DNA from: Bog-756 sp963718405
Lineage (GTDB): Bacteria > Actinomycetota > Acidimicrobiia > Acidimicrobiales > RAAP-2
Assembly (NCBI GenBank): GCA_963718405.1
Contig: CAVQYZ010000003.1
Span: forward strand, 248,001-312,000
Reading direction: 5' to 3'
Length of the DNA: 64,000 nt
Shown: piece by piece, positions 1-11,142 of the stretch
Numbering within the stretch: position 1 is the first letter of the stretch
How the letters are laid out: every line of letters starts with the position of its first letter
The notes under the pieces: model-generated
The model's database searches: none
What the model saw: only the letters and a program-made list of their open reading frames with translations
What the model was told of the DNA's origin: nothing
Position numbers and translations under genes: made by a program

Positions 1-1676
1 TCGGCCTGGCCAGGTGTCAACGTACTCAACACCCTCAACTTCGGGAGCCTATAACCTGCAGCGACCGGAGCCCATCCCAACGGGCGAGGAGAACTGGCCG
101 TGTCTGGACCGCGAGGATGTGGGGAACCCATGCTCACGTGGCGGTGTCCGAACGAGCCGCCGACGTGACCGTGGGCAGCGATCCTCAGCGACTACCGCTA
201 ATGGAACACCAGCACCTCCGCAATACGGCCGACAGAGGCGGTGCCGGGCTTCGACGTCGGCAGCGACTCTCGCCCTCGGGGAGCCCGTGGTGGGCGAGGA
301 CGGTTCGGGGAGCGGACCCAGCAGTGCCACCTCCAGTACAGTTCGACCCGACAGCGCCCTCCACCACGGCGACGACCCTGACCTCTTCGAGCATCGGTGC
401 TCGGCGGACAGCACTACCGACACCGCGACGGTGACCGGGAATGCACGAGTGGGGAGCCCCGACCGGCACGGTGCAGTTCTACGAGTGCGGCCCTAGCGCC
501 TCGGCCGCCCCCTGCACCTCCACCTCCCACGCCGTGGGTAGCCCGGTGGGCGTTGACCGCCGGAGCGAACAACACGGCGACCGCCTCGTCGGTGTCCTTC
601 AAGCCTACGGCCGGCGGTACCTGGTGCTTCGCCGGGGTGTACTCGGGCGACTCCAACTACGTCGGCAGCTCGGACACCACCATCGATGAGTGCTTCACCG
701 TCACCGCGGCAACGTCGAGCACCACCACCGTGCCTCAGTCCACGACGATGGTGTACGGCGCCACCAACTACGACACCGCCACGGTGACCGGCAACGCCGG
801 AGGGAGTCCACCGGCACGGTGGCCTTCTACGAGTGCGGGCCCGTCCCGAACCCGACCCCGTGCACGTCGACCGCCAACCTGATCAGCGAGGGCGAGCTCA
901 CCGCCGGTCCTTCCGACACGGCGACGGCCAACTCGGTCGGGTTCACGCCGACCTCCAGCGGGTACTGGTGCTTCGCCGGCTACTACCTGGGCACCGCCAG
1001 CTATCACGCCAGCTGCGATGCCAGCCTCGACGAGTGCTTCGACGTGAGCGTGGCCCCGACCAAGACGACCACGGCGCCGATCGACTCCACGATCCAGCTG
1101 GGCCAGAAGGTCAACGACCAGGCCACGGTGACCGACACCGCACCCGGAGGCACCCCGGACAGTTCGGTGAGCTTCTACGTGTGCGGGCCCAGTTCGGCCG
1201 CCGCCAAGTGCACGTCGACTGCGGACCCGGTCGGTAGCCCGGTGGCGCTGACCCCGGGGAGCGGCAGCTCCTCCACGGCCACCTCCATGGCCTTCAAGCC
1301 CACCGCCGTCGGCTACTGGTGCTTCGCCGCAAAATACGCCGGCGACACCAACTATGGAGCCAGTTCGGACACGGCCACGGCCGAGTGCGTGAACGTCGAG
1401 GGGCCGGTAACCATCGTCACCACGTCGATCCCATCCGGAACCAAGGGCAAGTCGTACTCGACCACCCTGGTGGCCCGCGGTGGGACGACGCCGTACGCCT
1501 GGCGCACCTTGGGCTCGGTCAAGCTTCCCCACGGCCTCCAGCTCAACCGGAGCACCGGAGTGATCTCGGGGTCGCCCACCGTCAGCGGCACCTTCAACAT
1601 CGAGTTCCAGGTGGCCGCCTCGACCAAGCCCATCGAGTACGCCACGAAGACCTTGAAGTTGGTCATCGCCTCGTAA
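1..1676 (+). pseudogene. Secreted Ig-like repeat protein, 5' end outside window, frame broken several times
   Basis: Only the 3' part lies in the window. At least three repeats can be read, each with an FYxCGP element, a CTST element, VGSPVALT, a G(Y/T)WCFA element and an ECF element, so four conserved cysteines per repeat (about 471-690, 820-1060, 1170-1400). A C-terminal putative-Ig (He_PIG-like) domain follows (about 1420-1640, with YAW, LPHGLQL and GVISGSPT). The reading frame changes near 445, 549 and 808. At 549 one surplus G in a GGG run turns VGSPVALT into VGSPVG. The last frame is intact from about 808 to the stop. The repeats suggest an exported adhesin or surface protein; no ligand can be named. 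The frame breaks may be sequence errors rather than real decay. The first 400 bases are too degraded to assign. Confidence 0.6.
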
Positions 1677-1715
1677 CTCCACCCCGGGCAGGTGCGCCGG
1701 GAGGCGCACTCGCCC

Positions 1716-1741
1716 GTCGGGCCGGCCATGGCCGGCCCGAC
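1716..1741. repeat. 26-nt perfect palindrome downstream of the Ig-repeat gene
   Basis: GTCGGGCCGGCCA is followed directly by its reverse complement, with no loop base. It lies 40 nt past the stop of the Ig-repeat gene and 25 nt before a second strong hairpin. As RNA it could fold as a long GC stem. It may be part of a tandem terminator or a protein-binding palindrome. Confidence 0.6.
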
Positions 1742-1766
1742 GAGGGACACCAAGCTTGATGCCGAC

Positions 1767-1804
1767 ACAACGGCGTGCGACTCCGGTCGCACGCCGTTGT
1801 CGTT
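1767..1804 (+). terminator. Strong hairpin terminator, 15-bp perfect stem
   Basis: ACAACGGCGTGCGAC (1767-1781) pairs perfectly with 1786-1800 around a TCCG tetraloop, followed by a short T run (CGTTT). It sits between the Ig-repeat gene and the hydrolase gene, as expected for a terminator. The rest of 1677-1951 holds no gene that I can support. Confidence 0.75.
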
Positions 1805-1951
1805 TCCGACCCCTTCGGTCCCCGAGTGCCACCCTCGCCGGGCCCGGTCACCAGATCGGTTACCACCTCGGCAATGATGGTGGAGCAGTGGCCGAGGACA
1901 GGGCTGCTGTTCCCGGGCCACGAGGGTCCGGGCCAGAACAGGGGGATGGGC

Positions 1952-3199
1952 ATGAGCACCATCGGTGGGTGGACGGCGCCGGGCTTCGAAGGGGTCCGCC
2001 AGGCCTTCGAGGCCAACTTCGACCGCGGCTCCGAGGTGGGGGCGGCGTTCGGTGCCTACCACCGGGGCCACAAGGTGGTCGACCTGTGGGGTGGGATGGC
2101 CGACGCCACCACGGAGCGCCCGTGGAACGAGGACACCATGGTCCTGGTGTACTCGACGACCAAGGGCGCCACGGCCATGTGCGCCCACCATCTGGCCCAG
2201 CAGGGCCTCCTCGAGGTGGAGGCGCCGGTGGTCACCTACTGGCCCGAGTTCGGGGCGGCCGGCAAGGAGACGGTGACCGTAGCGGACCTGTTGTCCCACC
2301 GGGCCGGCCTGGCCTGGACCGACGGTGCCATGTCCTTCGAAGAGGCTCTGGCCTGGGACCCGGTGATCCGGGCCCTCGAAGCCCAGGCTCCCTCGTGGCC
2401 CCCCGGAACCGCTCACGGCTACCACGCCACCACCTACGGCTGGTTGGTCGGCGAGGTGGTGCGCCGGATCAGTGGACGCAGCCTCGGGACCTATCTGCGC
2501 CAGGAGATCGCCGGCCCCCTGGGTGCGGACTTCTTCGTCGGCCTGCCGGCATCCGAAGAGCCCCGGGTGGCCCGGTTGGTGTCCTTCCTCGACCAGTTGG
2601 CCGCGGGTGGCTCCGGTCCCGAAGGCGGCTCCCTCGGCGCCCTGGCCGATGCGGGCGATGCGGCCATGCCGGCCGAGATGGCCGCCTACCTGGCTCCGGG
2701 GGGCCCACTGGCCATGGCCCTGGCCGCTCCGGGCGGGGCGTTCTCGGACCCCAAGGTCTGGGACGATCCGCGCCTGCACGCCGGCGAGATTCCGGCGGCC
2801 AACGGGATCGGTGACGCCCGGTCACTGGCCCGGCTCTACGGCGCCTGCGTGAGCGAGGTGGCGCTGGAGTCGGGCGGTTCCTTCCGGACCCTCACCCCCG
2901 AGCAGCTCGATCGGGCCCTGGTGCAACAGACCGAAGGGCCCGATGCGGTGCTGATGGGGCTGGACATGCAGTGGGGGTTGGGCTTCATGCTCAACCGGGG
3001 GATGGTGGCCCTGGCCCAATTGGGCAGCACGCGTTCGTTCGGCCATTTCGGGATGGGCGGCTCGGCCGGTTGGGCCGACCCGGAGCTCGAGCTCGGGATG
3101 GGCTATGTGATGAACAAGATGGACATCGGGACCACCGGGGACACCAGGAGCTACGGGTTGATGCAGGCCTGCATCACCGCGGCCCGACAGGCCATGTGA
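1952..3199 (+). CDS. Serine hydrolase of the beta-lactamase / EstB esterase type
   Basis: A 415-residue protein of the class C beta-lactamase-like family (esterases, D-aminopeptidases, LACTB-like hydrolases). The nucleophile motif STTK is at S68-K71. The second motif is Y157 in GYHATTYGW, in place of Tyr-x-Asn. A C-terminal HFG within FGHFGMGGSAG fits the third active-site element. No signal peptide is visible, so a cytoplasmic esterase-like role is more likely than true beta-lactamase activity. The start at 1952 has AGGGGG six bases upstream; ATG 1946 is the alternative. The longer upstream reading would run through the terminator hairpin. The substrate is unknown. Confidence 0.85.
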   Translation: MSTIGGWTAPGFEGVRQAFEANFDRGSEVGAAFGAYHRGHKVVDLWGGMADATTERPWNEDTMVLVYSTTKGATAMCAHHLAQQGLLEVEAPVVTYWPEFGAAGKETVTVADLLSHRAGLAWTDGAMSFEEALAWDPVIRALEAQAPSWPPGTAHGYHATTYGWLVGEVVRRISGRSLGTYLRQEIAGPLGADFFVGLPASEEPRVARLVSFLDQLAAGGSGPEGGSLGALADAGDAAMPAEMAAYLAPGGPLAMALAAPGGAFSDPKVWDDPRLHAGEIPAANGIGDARSLARLYGACVSEVALESGGSFRTLTPEQLDRALVQQTEGPDAVLMGLDMQWGLGFMLNRGMVALAQLGSTRSFGHFGMGGSAGWADPELELGMGYVMNKMDIGTTGDTRSYGLMQACITAARQAM

Positions 3200-3305
3200 G
3201 GTCGGTGATGCCCGAGGCGGAACTCGACGTGGGGTGGGCCCCGCCAGGGGGTACCGCTGGCCCTCGGCCCGTCGGTACGCCCACCCCAGACCTGGCCGTA
3301 GCCGG

Positions 3306-4019
3306 GTGAGCGAGCCGTTGGCCGGCTCGGCGGGCCGGTCCGGCTCGAGCAGACGGAGCACCCTGGGTGAGCCGCGCTGGCCCATGGCGCTGGCCGCCCT
3401 GACCGCCGGCGCCCTCCACGCCGCCCTGCCCACCGAACTGCGGTCGCTGCCTCCCGAGCTCCTGGGGGACTCCCGCTGGCTGTACCTGGTGGTGGTGGCG
3501 GTGCTCCTCGGGGTGATCATGGTGGGCGATCCCGGCCGGATCGACCGGCAGGACCGCTGGCTCCGGGCCGTGACCTTCGCCCTCATCGCGGTGATCTCGG
3601 CCGACAACGCTCTGGAGGCCGGGCGGCTGGTGGTCAGCATTCTCAGCACCAAGCCCTTCACCGAGGATGCCAACAAGTTGCTCATCGCCGGTGGGGCCAT
3701 CTGGTTTTCCAACGTCATCGCCTTCGGGCTCTGGTACTGGCAGGCCGACCAGGGTGGACCCGCGGCCCGGGTCCATGGCACCGGTAGCAAGCCGGCCTTC
3801 GTCTTTCCCGAGATGATCAACCCGCGGTTCGTGGTGGACGACTGGTACCCGAAGTTCGTGGACTACCTCCACCTCTCCTTCAACTCCGCCACGGCCTTCA
3901 GCCCCACCGACGTGTCCCCGGTCAAAGCGTGGGCCAAGCTCATGATGATGCTGGAGGAGTCGGTGTCGCTGCTGGTGGCCATTCTGGTCGTGGCCCGAGC
4001 CGTCAACATCATGAAGTAG
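3306..4019 (+). CDS. DUF1345-like integral membrane protein
   Basis: About 237 residues from a GTG start. It has several hydrophobic segments: MALAALTAGALHAAL, LYLVVVAVLLGVIMVG, FALIAVISADNALEAG, LIAGGAIWFSNVIAFGLWYW, and a C-terminal SVSLLVAILVVARAV. The region YLHLSFNSATAFSPTDVSP resembles the last part of DUF1345 proteins, which has a distant likeness to ion-channel pore segments but lacks a K+ selectivity filter. The gene lies about 110 bp after the hydrolase and before the DUF2252 gene, same strand. Function unknown. GTG 3306 is chosen because the upstream extension is low-complexity and Arg/Pro-rich. Confidence 0.65.
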   Translation: MSEPLAGSAGRSGSSRRSTLGEPRWPMALAALTAGALHAALPTELRSLPPELLGDSRWLYLVVVAVLLGVIMVGDPGRIDRQDRWLRAVTFALIAVISADNALEAGRLVVSILSTKPFTEDANKLLIAGGAIWFSNVIAFGLWYWQADQGGPAARVHGTGSKPAFVFPEMINPRFVVDDWYPKFVDYLHLSFNSATAFSPTDVSPVKAWAKLMMMLEESVSLLVAILVVARAVNIMK

Positions 4020-4128
4020 TCGACGGACCGACCGGACCGGACCGGCCCGACCGGGGAGGGGGGCCACGAAAGGGATAGATTCGTTAGCAGGGCGGGAGCC
4101 CTTCGGAGCGGGACGAACGGGGGAGCTG

Positions 4129-5626
4129 GTGAGCGTAATTCCGAGGCAGGACACGGTGGGGCCGGCCGAGGTGCCCGAGGTGGGGTCGTTGATGGCTGAC
4201 CCGCTCGACGGGCCCGGTTCCCGACCCAAGCGGCCGGCCGGCCCGTTCTCGGCGGCGGAGCGGGTACGGCAGGGGAAGAAGGCTCGCCTGGACGTCCCTC
4301 TGGCCCGGCACGGCGAGTGGGCACCACAGACCGGTCGACGGGACCCGATCGGCCTGCTGGAGAGCCAGGCCGAGTCGCGCATTCCCGAGCTGGTCCCCAT
4401 TCGCTACGGACGCATGCTGGTCTCGCCGTTCTCGTACTACCGGGGTGCCGCCCTGCCGATGACCGAGGATCTGGCCACCACGCCGGTCACCGGGTTCGAT
4501 GCCCAGCTGTGCGGTGATGCCCACATGTCCAACTTCGGGGTGTTCGGCTCACCGGAGCGGCACCTGTTCTTCGACGTCAACGACTTCGATGAGACCGCCC
4601 CCGGTCCGTGGGAGTGGGACATCAAACGACTGGGGGCCAGCCTCGAGATCGCCGGCGCGGGAGAACGGCTTCTCGAGGAAGACGCGGGCCCGCATCGTCC
4701 GTCGGGCCGCTCGCTCCTACCGCCAGACCATGCGGGAGCTGGCCATGGTCCCGATGATGTCCGTGTGGTACGCCCACCTGGACGTAGAGGAGATCCTGCC
4801 CCGGTTCAGCGCCCTGTTGGACCCGAAGCGGACGCCCAAGGTGTGGAGCGCCATCAGCAAGGCCCGGGCCCACGACAGCCACCAGGCCTTCGACAAGCTG
4901 TGCTACGTCCAGGACGGCGAGACCAGGATCATCCACGATCCGCCGCTGATCGTCCCCATCGAGGAGTTCGTGACCGGTCTGGACCCGGACCTCGCCGAGG
5001 ACATGCTCTCCCGCATCGTCCGGGCCTACCGGCGCACCCTCCAACCGGACCGCCGGCACCTCCTCGAGCAGTACGAGTTGGCCCACCTGGCCCGCAAGGT
5101 GGTCGGGGTGGGCAGCGTCGGCACCGACGCCTGGATCGCCCTGTTCCTGGCCCGGGAGGACGGCTCCCCCCTGCTCCTGCAGATCAAAGAGGCTCAGGCC
5201 TCGGTGTTGGAGCGGTTCACCTCCAAGGGCAAGTTCTCCAATCACGGCCAGCGGGTGGTGGTCGGCCAGCGCCTGGTGCAGGCGGCCAGCGACATCTTCC
5301 TCGGGTGGGAGCGGTTCGCCTGGGGAGGAGCGGAACGCGACTACTACTTCCGGCAGCTGCGGGACTGGAAGGGATCGGTCGACGTGAACGGGATGACCCC
5401 GGAAGGGATGGACGTGTGGGGACGGATGTGCGGCTGGACCCTGGCCCGGGCCCATGCCCGCTCCGGCGATCGCATCGCCATCGGCGCCTACCTGGGCAAG
5501 TCCGACGCCTTCGATGTGGCCATCACCGAGTTCTCGGCGGCCTATGCCGACACCAACGAGCGGGACTACGCCCTACTGCAGCAGGCCGTCGACAACGGAC
5601 GGATCGCCGCCAACACCGGGATCTGA
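4129..5626 (+). CDS. DUF2252 family protein, one frameshift near 4657
   Basis: Two overlapping frames together give a full-length (about 498 aa) DUF2252 protein, a family with a kinase-like phosphotransferase fold. The first frame carries YYRGAALPM, CGDAHMSNFGVFGSPER, FDVNDFDET and WEWDIKRL. The second carries ENGFS, RAYRRTL, KVVGVGSVGTDAW and LQIKEAQ. The frame changes within GCCGGCGCGGGAGAAC near 4657; removing one base restores G-REN-GFS. Both halves keep family motifs, so a sequencing or assembly indel is more likely than loss of the gene. Start GTG 4129 or ATG 4192. Substrate unknown; the GDAHMSNFG loop resembles the catalytic loop of aminoglycoside/choline kinase-like folds. Confidence 0.8.
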
Positions 5627-5771
5627 GCGGGCCGGTACCGGGGATTGCCTGCTCGATCCCCACGGACCATGCCCCACTGGCCCAGACACCCCAAACAGGA
5701 GGTAGCCCCACTGGCCACGACGTCCTGATATCGGGGTGCGCGTACGTAACGGCCGGGCGGCCGCATCACCG

Positions 5772-6467
5772 TCAGGTGGAGACGCCTTCGGGAGCCTCGT
5801 TGGCATGGGCTGAGTCGTCCGGATGCGGTGGGGCCACGCTGGTCCCCGTATGCAGGAGGTACCCACAACCGATGAGAAGGAAAAGGAGAATCCCGAGCCG
5901 ATCATCGACCAGGGCCAACCCTGTCGCCGCCAGGTACAAGACGGGAGTGAGGTAGTAGCGGCGTCTGACCCGTCTCGCTTCGGGTGCCGTCACCCAGGGC
6001 TGGACGAGAGAGCGCCGGCAGACCGCATGCCAGAGGACCGCCAACATGAGCGTGGCTACCGCGAGGCTGAAGCCGTAGAAGGCCACGGCGATGTCCTTTT
6101 GGGGAGTCGTACCTTGACTGATGTACAGGGCGAGGATCTGGGTTGGAAACGGAATGAATACGACCAGACTGAGAAGGACGAGGTTGATGACCATGACTCG
6201 GTGGTCGATGGCCCGCACCAGGCGATAGATCGTATGGTGGCTCACCCAGATCATCCCTATGACCAGAAAGCTGATTACATAGCCGAGATAGTGGGGCCAC
6301 GAGTTGAACCACAGGTCATATCCCAACGTATGAATCTTTCGGGCGGGCAAGCGCACATCGAAGATGAGCAGCGTCATGGCCACCGCAAACGTGCTGTCGC
6401 TCAGCGCCTCTGTCCGCCGCGGGTTCACGAGAACCGCCACTGACCGGTGGGGTCCTTTCGTCGGCAT
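5772..6467 (-). CDS. TMEM175-like (DUF1211) membrane channel protein
   Basis: A 231-residue protein with about six hydrophobic segments. The N-terminus holds RTEALSDSTFAVAMTLLIFD (R18-D37), the hallmark RxxxFSDxxFAIxxTLLVLD of bacterial TMEM175 potassium channels, with Leu for Phe at the FSD position. Bacterial TMEM175 has six helices per subunit and forms K+-permeable tetramers. The gene is convergent with the DUF2252 gene and ends 146 bp from it. The coding region is less GC-rich than its neighbours, which may hint at transfer. The C-terminal 25 residues are hydrophilic. Confidence 0.8.
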   Translation of the reverse strand: MPTKGPHRSVAVLVNPRRTEALSDSTFAVAMTLLIFDVRLPARKIHTLGYDLWFNSWPHYLGYVISFLVIGMIWVSHHTIYRLVRAIDHRVMVINLVLLSLVVFIPFPTQILALYISQGTTPQKDIAVAFYGFSLAVATLMLAVLWHAVCRRSLVQPWVTAPEARRVRRRYYLTPVLYLAATGLALVDDRLGILLFLLIGCGYLLHTGTSVAPPHPDDSAHANEAPEGVST

Positions 6468-6806
6468 CGCCGAGCGAGTGGCGCGGTGTCATGGAATGAA
6501 GGTCCGTGGACTGGGACGGTCGTCGATCGGGCGCTCGAGCGACCCTTGGACCTTGAGAAAACTGATGTGTTCATGGGCGCAAGTGGGGGTGTTGAGATCG
6601 ACATCTCCGTGCAGCTCGATTCTCCATTCGGATCCTGCAGGCCCTCGTGCTCGATCTTCGTTACAAGGTAGTTCGGCACCATCGCCCGTCAACTGAAGGC
6701 TTCTGGGGCAAGGTGACGGAACGAAATGGCCCCGCTCCACCCCCACTCCCCGCTCTAGACCGCCAATCCGGACCGATCCCCGCGGCGCCCGGACCTTGCT
6801 CGGTCC
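6468..6806. other. Intergenic region without a supportable gene
   Basis: About 340 bases between the TMEM175-like gene start and the stop of the solute-binding gene, both on the minus strand. Several short open frames exist on both strands, but none has a recognisable motif, a good ribosome site or codon use like the neighbours. Base composition is more mixed than in the flanks. It probably carries the TMEM175 promoter. Confidence 0.5.
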
Positions 6807-8112
6807 TCAGCCGCCCGGCGTGCCCGGGGGAGCGGCCACCGGCACCGGGTTGGCCACGTTGACGTTCCGGGCGAAGCAGATGAAGACCTGGTGGCCCCGA
6901 CTCACCACCGGGACGAACGACGTCTTGCGCACCTGCACGAACGAGGGGCAGATGGGATAGGCCTGCGTGGTGTGGGCCAGGCTCCAGTTGACCACGGCGG
7001 TGATGCCGCCGGATGTGAAGTCAGTGATCCGGTTGGTCTGGGCGATGACGTTCTTCTGGGTGAGGTCCGAGCCGGCCGCCTTGATGCCGGCGGCCAGCAA
7101 GGCGGCGGACTGCCATCCCTGCATGGACAGCTGATCGTTCACATGGGCCGGCTCATAGGTCTTCATGACCGACAGGTACTGCTGGAGGCCGGGGTAGGCG
7201 CCCGGGAAGGCCGCGGCCGCCCCGAACGGCACGAACCCGTTGGCGTCCACGTAGACGCCCTGCATGAGCGACGGGTACTGATCGAGCAGATCCTGGTCGT
7301 AGCCGTTCAACCACAGCTGGTGGATGCTGACCCCGTACTGCTGGAGGGCCCGGGCCAGGGTGATGTCGTCCGAGCCCTCCATGCAGCTCATCAAGAAGTC
7401 CGAGTGGTGGTCCTGTATCTGCTGCACGGCCGAGGTGAAGCTCCCGCCCAAGGTGGCGTCGTAGTCGGCGTAGCTCACGTTGATCCCAGCCTTGGCCAGG
7501 TCGGCCGCTGCGGTGGTGCAGGCCGGATAGGAGCCGGGGATGCCCGGCCCGTAGCTGATCAGGGCTACCGAGGTGGCGTGGCTCCGCTTCATCAGGTACG
7601 ACACCGGAGCGGCCAGGGCGTGGTAGTCCTGGATGGACCCGCCGGCGGCGAACAGGTTGTCGGGGCCCGCCCAGTTCCCACTGACGTTGTAGCCGTAGGT
7701 GGGGGTGCCGGTCTCGGCGAACAGGTTGGGTGTGAACCAGAAGGTGGAGATGAAGGCGGCGAAATCACCGTCCTGCTCGATGAGGGTGTGAGTCAGTTGG
7801 GAGAAGGTGGTGGGGTCGCCGCCGTCATCGAGATTGTCGGCCAGCACCAGCTTTCGACCGTTGATCCCGCCCTCCTTGTTGATCATGTCGAAGTACGCCT
7901 CCATCCCGGGGATGAAGGTGACGAAGTCCCCGGCGCCCACCCCGGTGCGGGTGGCGATCACCCCGACCTTGACCTCCGTGGAGGTGACGCCCGGCCCCGA
8001 CCGTCCAGCCGCCGTGCCCGACGGTGCACTCCTCGACGGCGCGGTGCTCGGCGTCGTGCCCGAACAGGCCGCGGCGACGCAACGCCACCGCCACCACCAC
8101 CGCCGCGGTCAC
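6807..8112 (-). CDS. ABC-type branched-chain amino acid-like solute-binding lipoprotein, frame change in the signal peptide
   Basis: The mature part (KVGVIATRTGVGAG, then AYFDMINKEGGINGRKL and a Leu/Ile/Val-binding-type two-domain fold ending near 6807) is a type I periplasmic binding protein of the LivK/amide-binding class. The open frame begins only at 7961, but reading upstream gives a lipobox-like AAC-SGTT followed by a Ser/Thr/Pro/Gly linker. A hydrophobic TAAVVVAVAL lies one frame away, starting at GTG 8112. One base too many near 8085 would explain both. The protein would be an exported lipoprotein of about 434 aa. No permease or ATPase genes are adjacent, so the ligand is unknown. It is divergent from the GH92 gene. 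Confidence 0.75.
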
Positions 8113-8311
8113 GCCGCCATGCCCACGGCTGCCACCCCACCGGTGGCCACCAGCGCTACCCGGGTCTCCTCGATGGCTCACGGCCGTCCCCCTGATCCGA
8201 GCCCCTGTCCCCCTGGGCTCTTGTCGGGTCAGGCTAATCCTGTCGACGAACCCGTGTCCGCCACCCGGCAGCCGATTCCGCTACCGTCACCGGCGTGGCG
8301 GTAGCGCACCG

Positions 8312-11090
8312 GTGAGGTTCACAGGTAGGACGGCACCGGTGGCGGTGGTGCTGGCCGCCCTGGTCCTGGCCGGCTGCGGCACGACGGTGAGCCCGCCGGA
8401 CGCCTCGGGCTCGGGTTCGCCCACCGCTCCGGCCAGCTTGGTGAGTGACCCGGCCAGCCTGGTCGACCCCATGGCCGGGACGGGGACCGGCGGGGTGGCC
8501 CCTGGAGCCGTCGCTGAGTTCCCCGGTGCCGACCTCCCCTTCGGGATGATCCAGTGGAGCCCCGACACCACTCCCAATGCCTCCGGCTCCGGGGCCGGCT
8601 ACTCGTACCGGGACTCCCACATCTCCGGCTTCAGCCTCACCCACCTGAGTGGCTCGGGGTGCGCGGCCTATGGGGACGTCCCCATCCTCCCCACCGTGGG
8701 ACCGGTCGGCGACCACCCCGAACAGGACGTGGGCTCGTTCTCACACGCCACCGAGAGCGCCGCTCCCGGCCGCTACGGCGTGACCCTGGAGCCGTCGGAC
8801 GTGCGAACCCAACTGGCCGTCACCGCCAGGACGGGGATCTCCCAGTTCTCCTTTCCCCGCACCCACCAGGCCGACCTGCTCTTCAAGGTGGCCGGGAGTG
8901 CCAACCCGGTGAGCGCCACCCAGGTCCAGATGGTGGGTGACGACGGGATCAGCGGCCAGGTGACCAGTGGTCAGTTCTGCGGCACCGGCACCAACTACAC
9001 CGTGTACTTCATGGCCACCTTCGACCGTCCGTTCTCGGCCACCGGCACCTGGAACGGCCATGCGGTGACCCCGGGTGGCACCTCCTGCCAGGGGAAGGCG
9101 TGTGGTGCCTACGTCTCGTTCGACACCGAAGCCAACCAGGTGGTCCGGATGAAGGTGGGCATCTCCTTCGTGAGTGTGGCCGACGCCGCCGACAACCTCG
9201 GCGTGGAAGACCCCGGTTGGTCCCTCGGCCAGGTGGAGTCGCAGGCCACCGCCCGGTGGAACACCCTGCTCGGTCGGCCTACGGGTGGGTGGTGGCACGC
9301 AAGAGGAGCAGCGGACGTTCTACACCGCCCTCTATCACTCGCTGCTCTTCCCCAACGTGGTCAGTGATGACAACGGCAGCTACGCCGGTGCCGACGGCCG
9401 GGTCCATCAATCGTCGACCAGGGAGCAGTACGCCAACTTCTCCGAATGGGACATCTACCGCAGCGAGATCGAACTGGTGGCACTACTCGCTCCTCACCAG
9501 GCCGGCGACATGGTCCAGTCACTGGTCAACGATGCCCAGCAGGGGGGCTGGCTGCCCAAGTGGGCCATCGTGGCCGGCGACTCGGGGCAGATGAACGGCG
9601 ACTCGGCGGACCCGATCATCGCCGCGGCCTACGCCTTCGGTGTGCGGGACTTCGACGTCGGGGCCGCTCTGGCCGCCATGGTCAAGGGAGCCACGCAGAA
9701 CGAGACCAACCACGGGCTGGAGATCGAGCGCCAGTACCTGGACCAGTACCTGTCCCAGCATTATGTGAACGCGGCATCGTTGGATCTGACCTCGAGCAAC
9801 TACTCCATCGGGGGGTCGGTCACCCTGGAGTACGCCATCGACGACTTCTCCATCGCCCAGTTGGCCGGATGGCTGGGGGACCAGGCTCTGCAGAGCTCCA
9901 TGATGAGCCGGGCCCACAACTGGGAGTACCTGTTCAACCCGTCGACCGGATACATCCAGGCCCGCAATGCCGCCGGGGCCTTTCCGACCGGCCCGGCCTT
10001 CCAGACCGCCCTGCTCGAGCCCGGCGGTGAGCTGGGCTTCGAAGAAGGCAATGCCATCCAGTACACCTGGGCCGTGCCCCAGGACCTCGGGGCCCTGTCC
10101 ACCCTGATGGGGGGCAAGGCCACGGCCGTGCAGAAGCTGAACACCTTCTTCACCGTGCTCAACGCCGGTCGGGACCGGCCCTTCGACTGGTCCGGCAACG
10201 AACCGAGCCTGTGGACCCCGTGGGAGTACGACTACTTCGGTGCTCCGGCCCAGACGCAGAAGACCGTCCGGGAGATCGCCGACGACCTCTACTCGGTGGC
10301 CCCGGTCGACGAGCCGGGCAACGACGACCTGGGAGCCATCTCGTCGTGGTACGTCTGGGCGGCCATGGGGATGTACCCGGTGACCCCGGGCTCGGCGGAC
10401 CTGGCTCTGGCCAGTCCGTTGTTCCCCGACGTCTCGATGGTCCTGCCCGACGGCCACCGGCTGGTGATCCACGCACCGTCGGCATCGGCGTCGGCGCCGT
10501 ATGTGCACTCCCTGACGGTGACCGGGGCCGACATGCCTTCGGCCGCCCCCGCCTGCGCCTCGGGTACGGCAGCTCCCGAGGCGGGGACCACGGTGTGGGA
10601 TCAGCCCTGGCTGCCCTCGTCCATCATCACCACCGGGGGGACCCTGACCTACGACCTGTCCTCGAGCCCGGATCCGGGCTGGGGATCCGACCCCGCCCTG
10701 GCCCCGCCGTCGTACGGGACCGGTCGGTTGCCGGCCGTCGGCTACTCGATGCCGAGCGGCGGCACGTCACTGCACGCCGGCACCACCACCACATTCCGGC
10801 TCGGCGTCCAACCGGCCGCTTCCGGGCCGCAGGTGGTGCACTGGAGTGCCGCCCCCGGGCCCACCGGCCTGCGGGTCTCACCCTCGTCGGGCTCGTTCGT
10901 CATCGCCGGCCCGGCCACCACCTCGGCGGCAGGCCGCGGGCTGCCCGGGTGCACGGCGACCTCGCCCGGGACCCAGACCTTGACGCTGGCCGCCACCGCG
11001 GCCGGCACCTACCCCGTCGACTTCCACCTCACCACAGCTGACGGCACCGAACTGCCCCCGGTGGTGTTCACCGTCCGCGTGACCGGCTGA
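8312..11090 (+). CDS. GH92 alpha-mannosidase-like lipoprotein, one frameshift near 9286
   Basis: GTG 8312 opens a lipoprotein signal (VVLAALVLAGC). The family 92 glycoside hydrolase (exo-alpha-mannosidase) follows: DPMAGTGTGGVAPG, PFGMIQWSPDT, GYSY-SHISGFSLTHLSGSGC, then VGGGTQEEQRTFYTALYHSLL, and the catalytic-domain signature EPGNDDLGAISSWYVW with YPVTPG. The frame changes at CTACGGGTGGGTGG near 9286; one surplus G in the GGG run accounts for it, giving about 925 aa. The C-terminal 130 residues form an Ig-like beta-sandwich (TFRLGVQP through VVFTVRVTG). GH92 enzymes remove mannose from glycans and use Ca2+. Likely anchored outside the cell for mannoside scavenging. Confidence 0.85.
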
Positions 11091-11142
11091 GCGGCTCGCC
11101 TACGCACAGAGGAGAGCGGGCGGGCCGGTCCCTGGGTGAGCC

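Noticed and set aside
5660..5720. Repeated GCCCCACTGGCC in the DUF2252-TMEM175 gap
   Set aside because: Only two short copies with no structure or spacing that suggests function.
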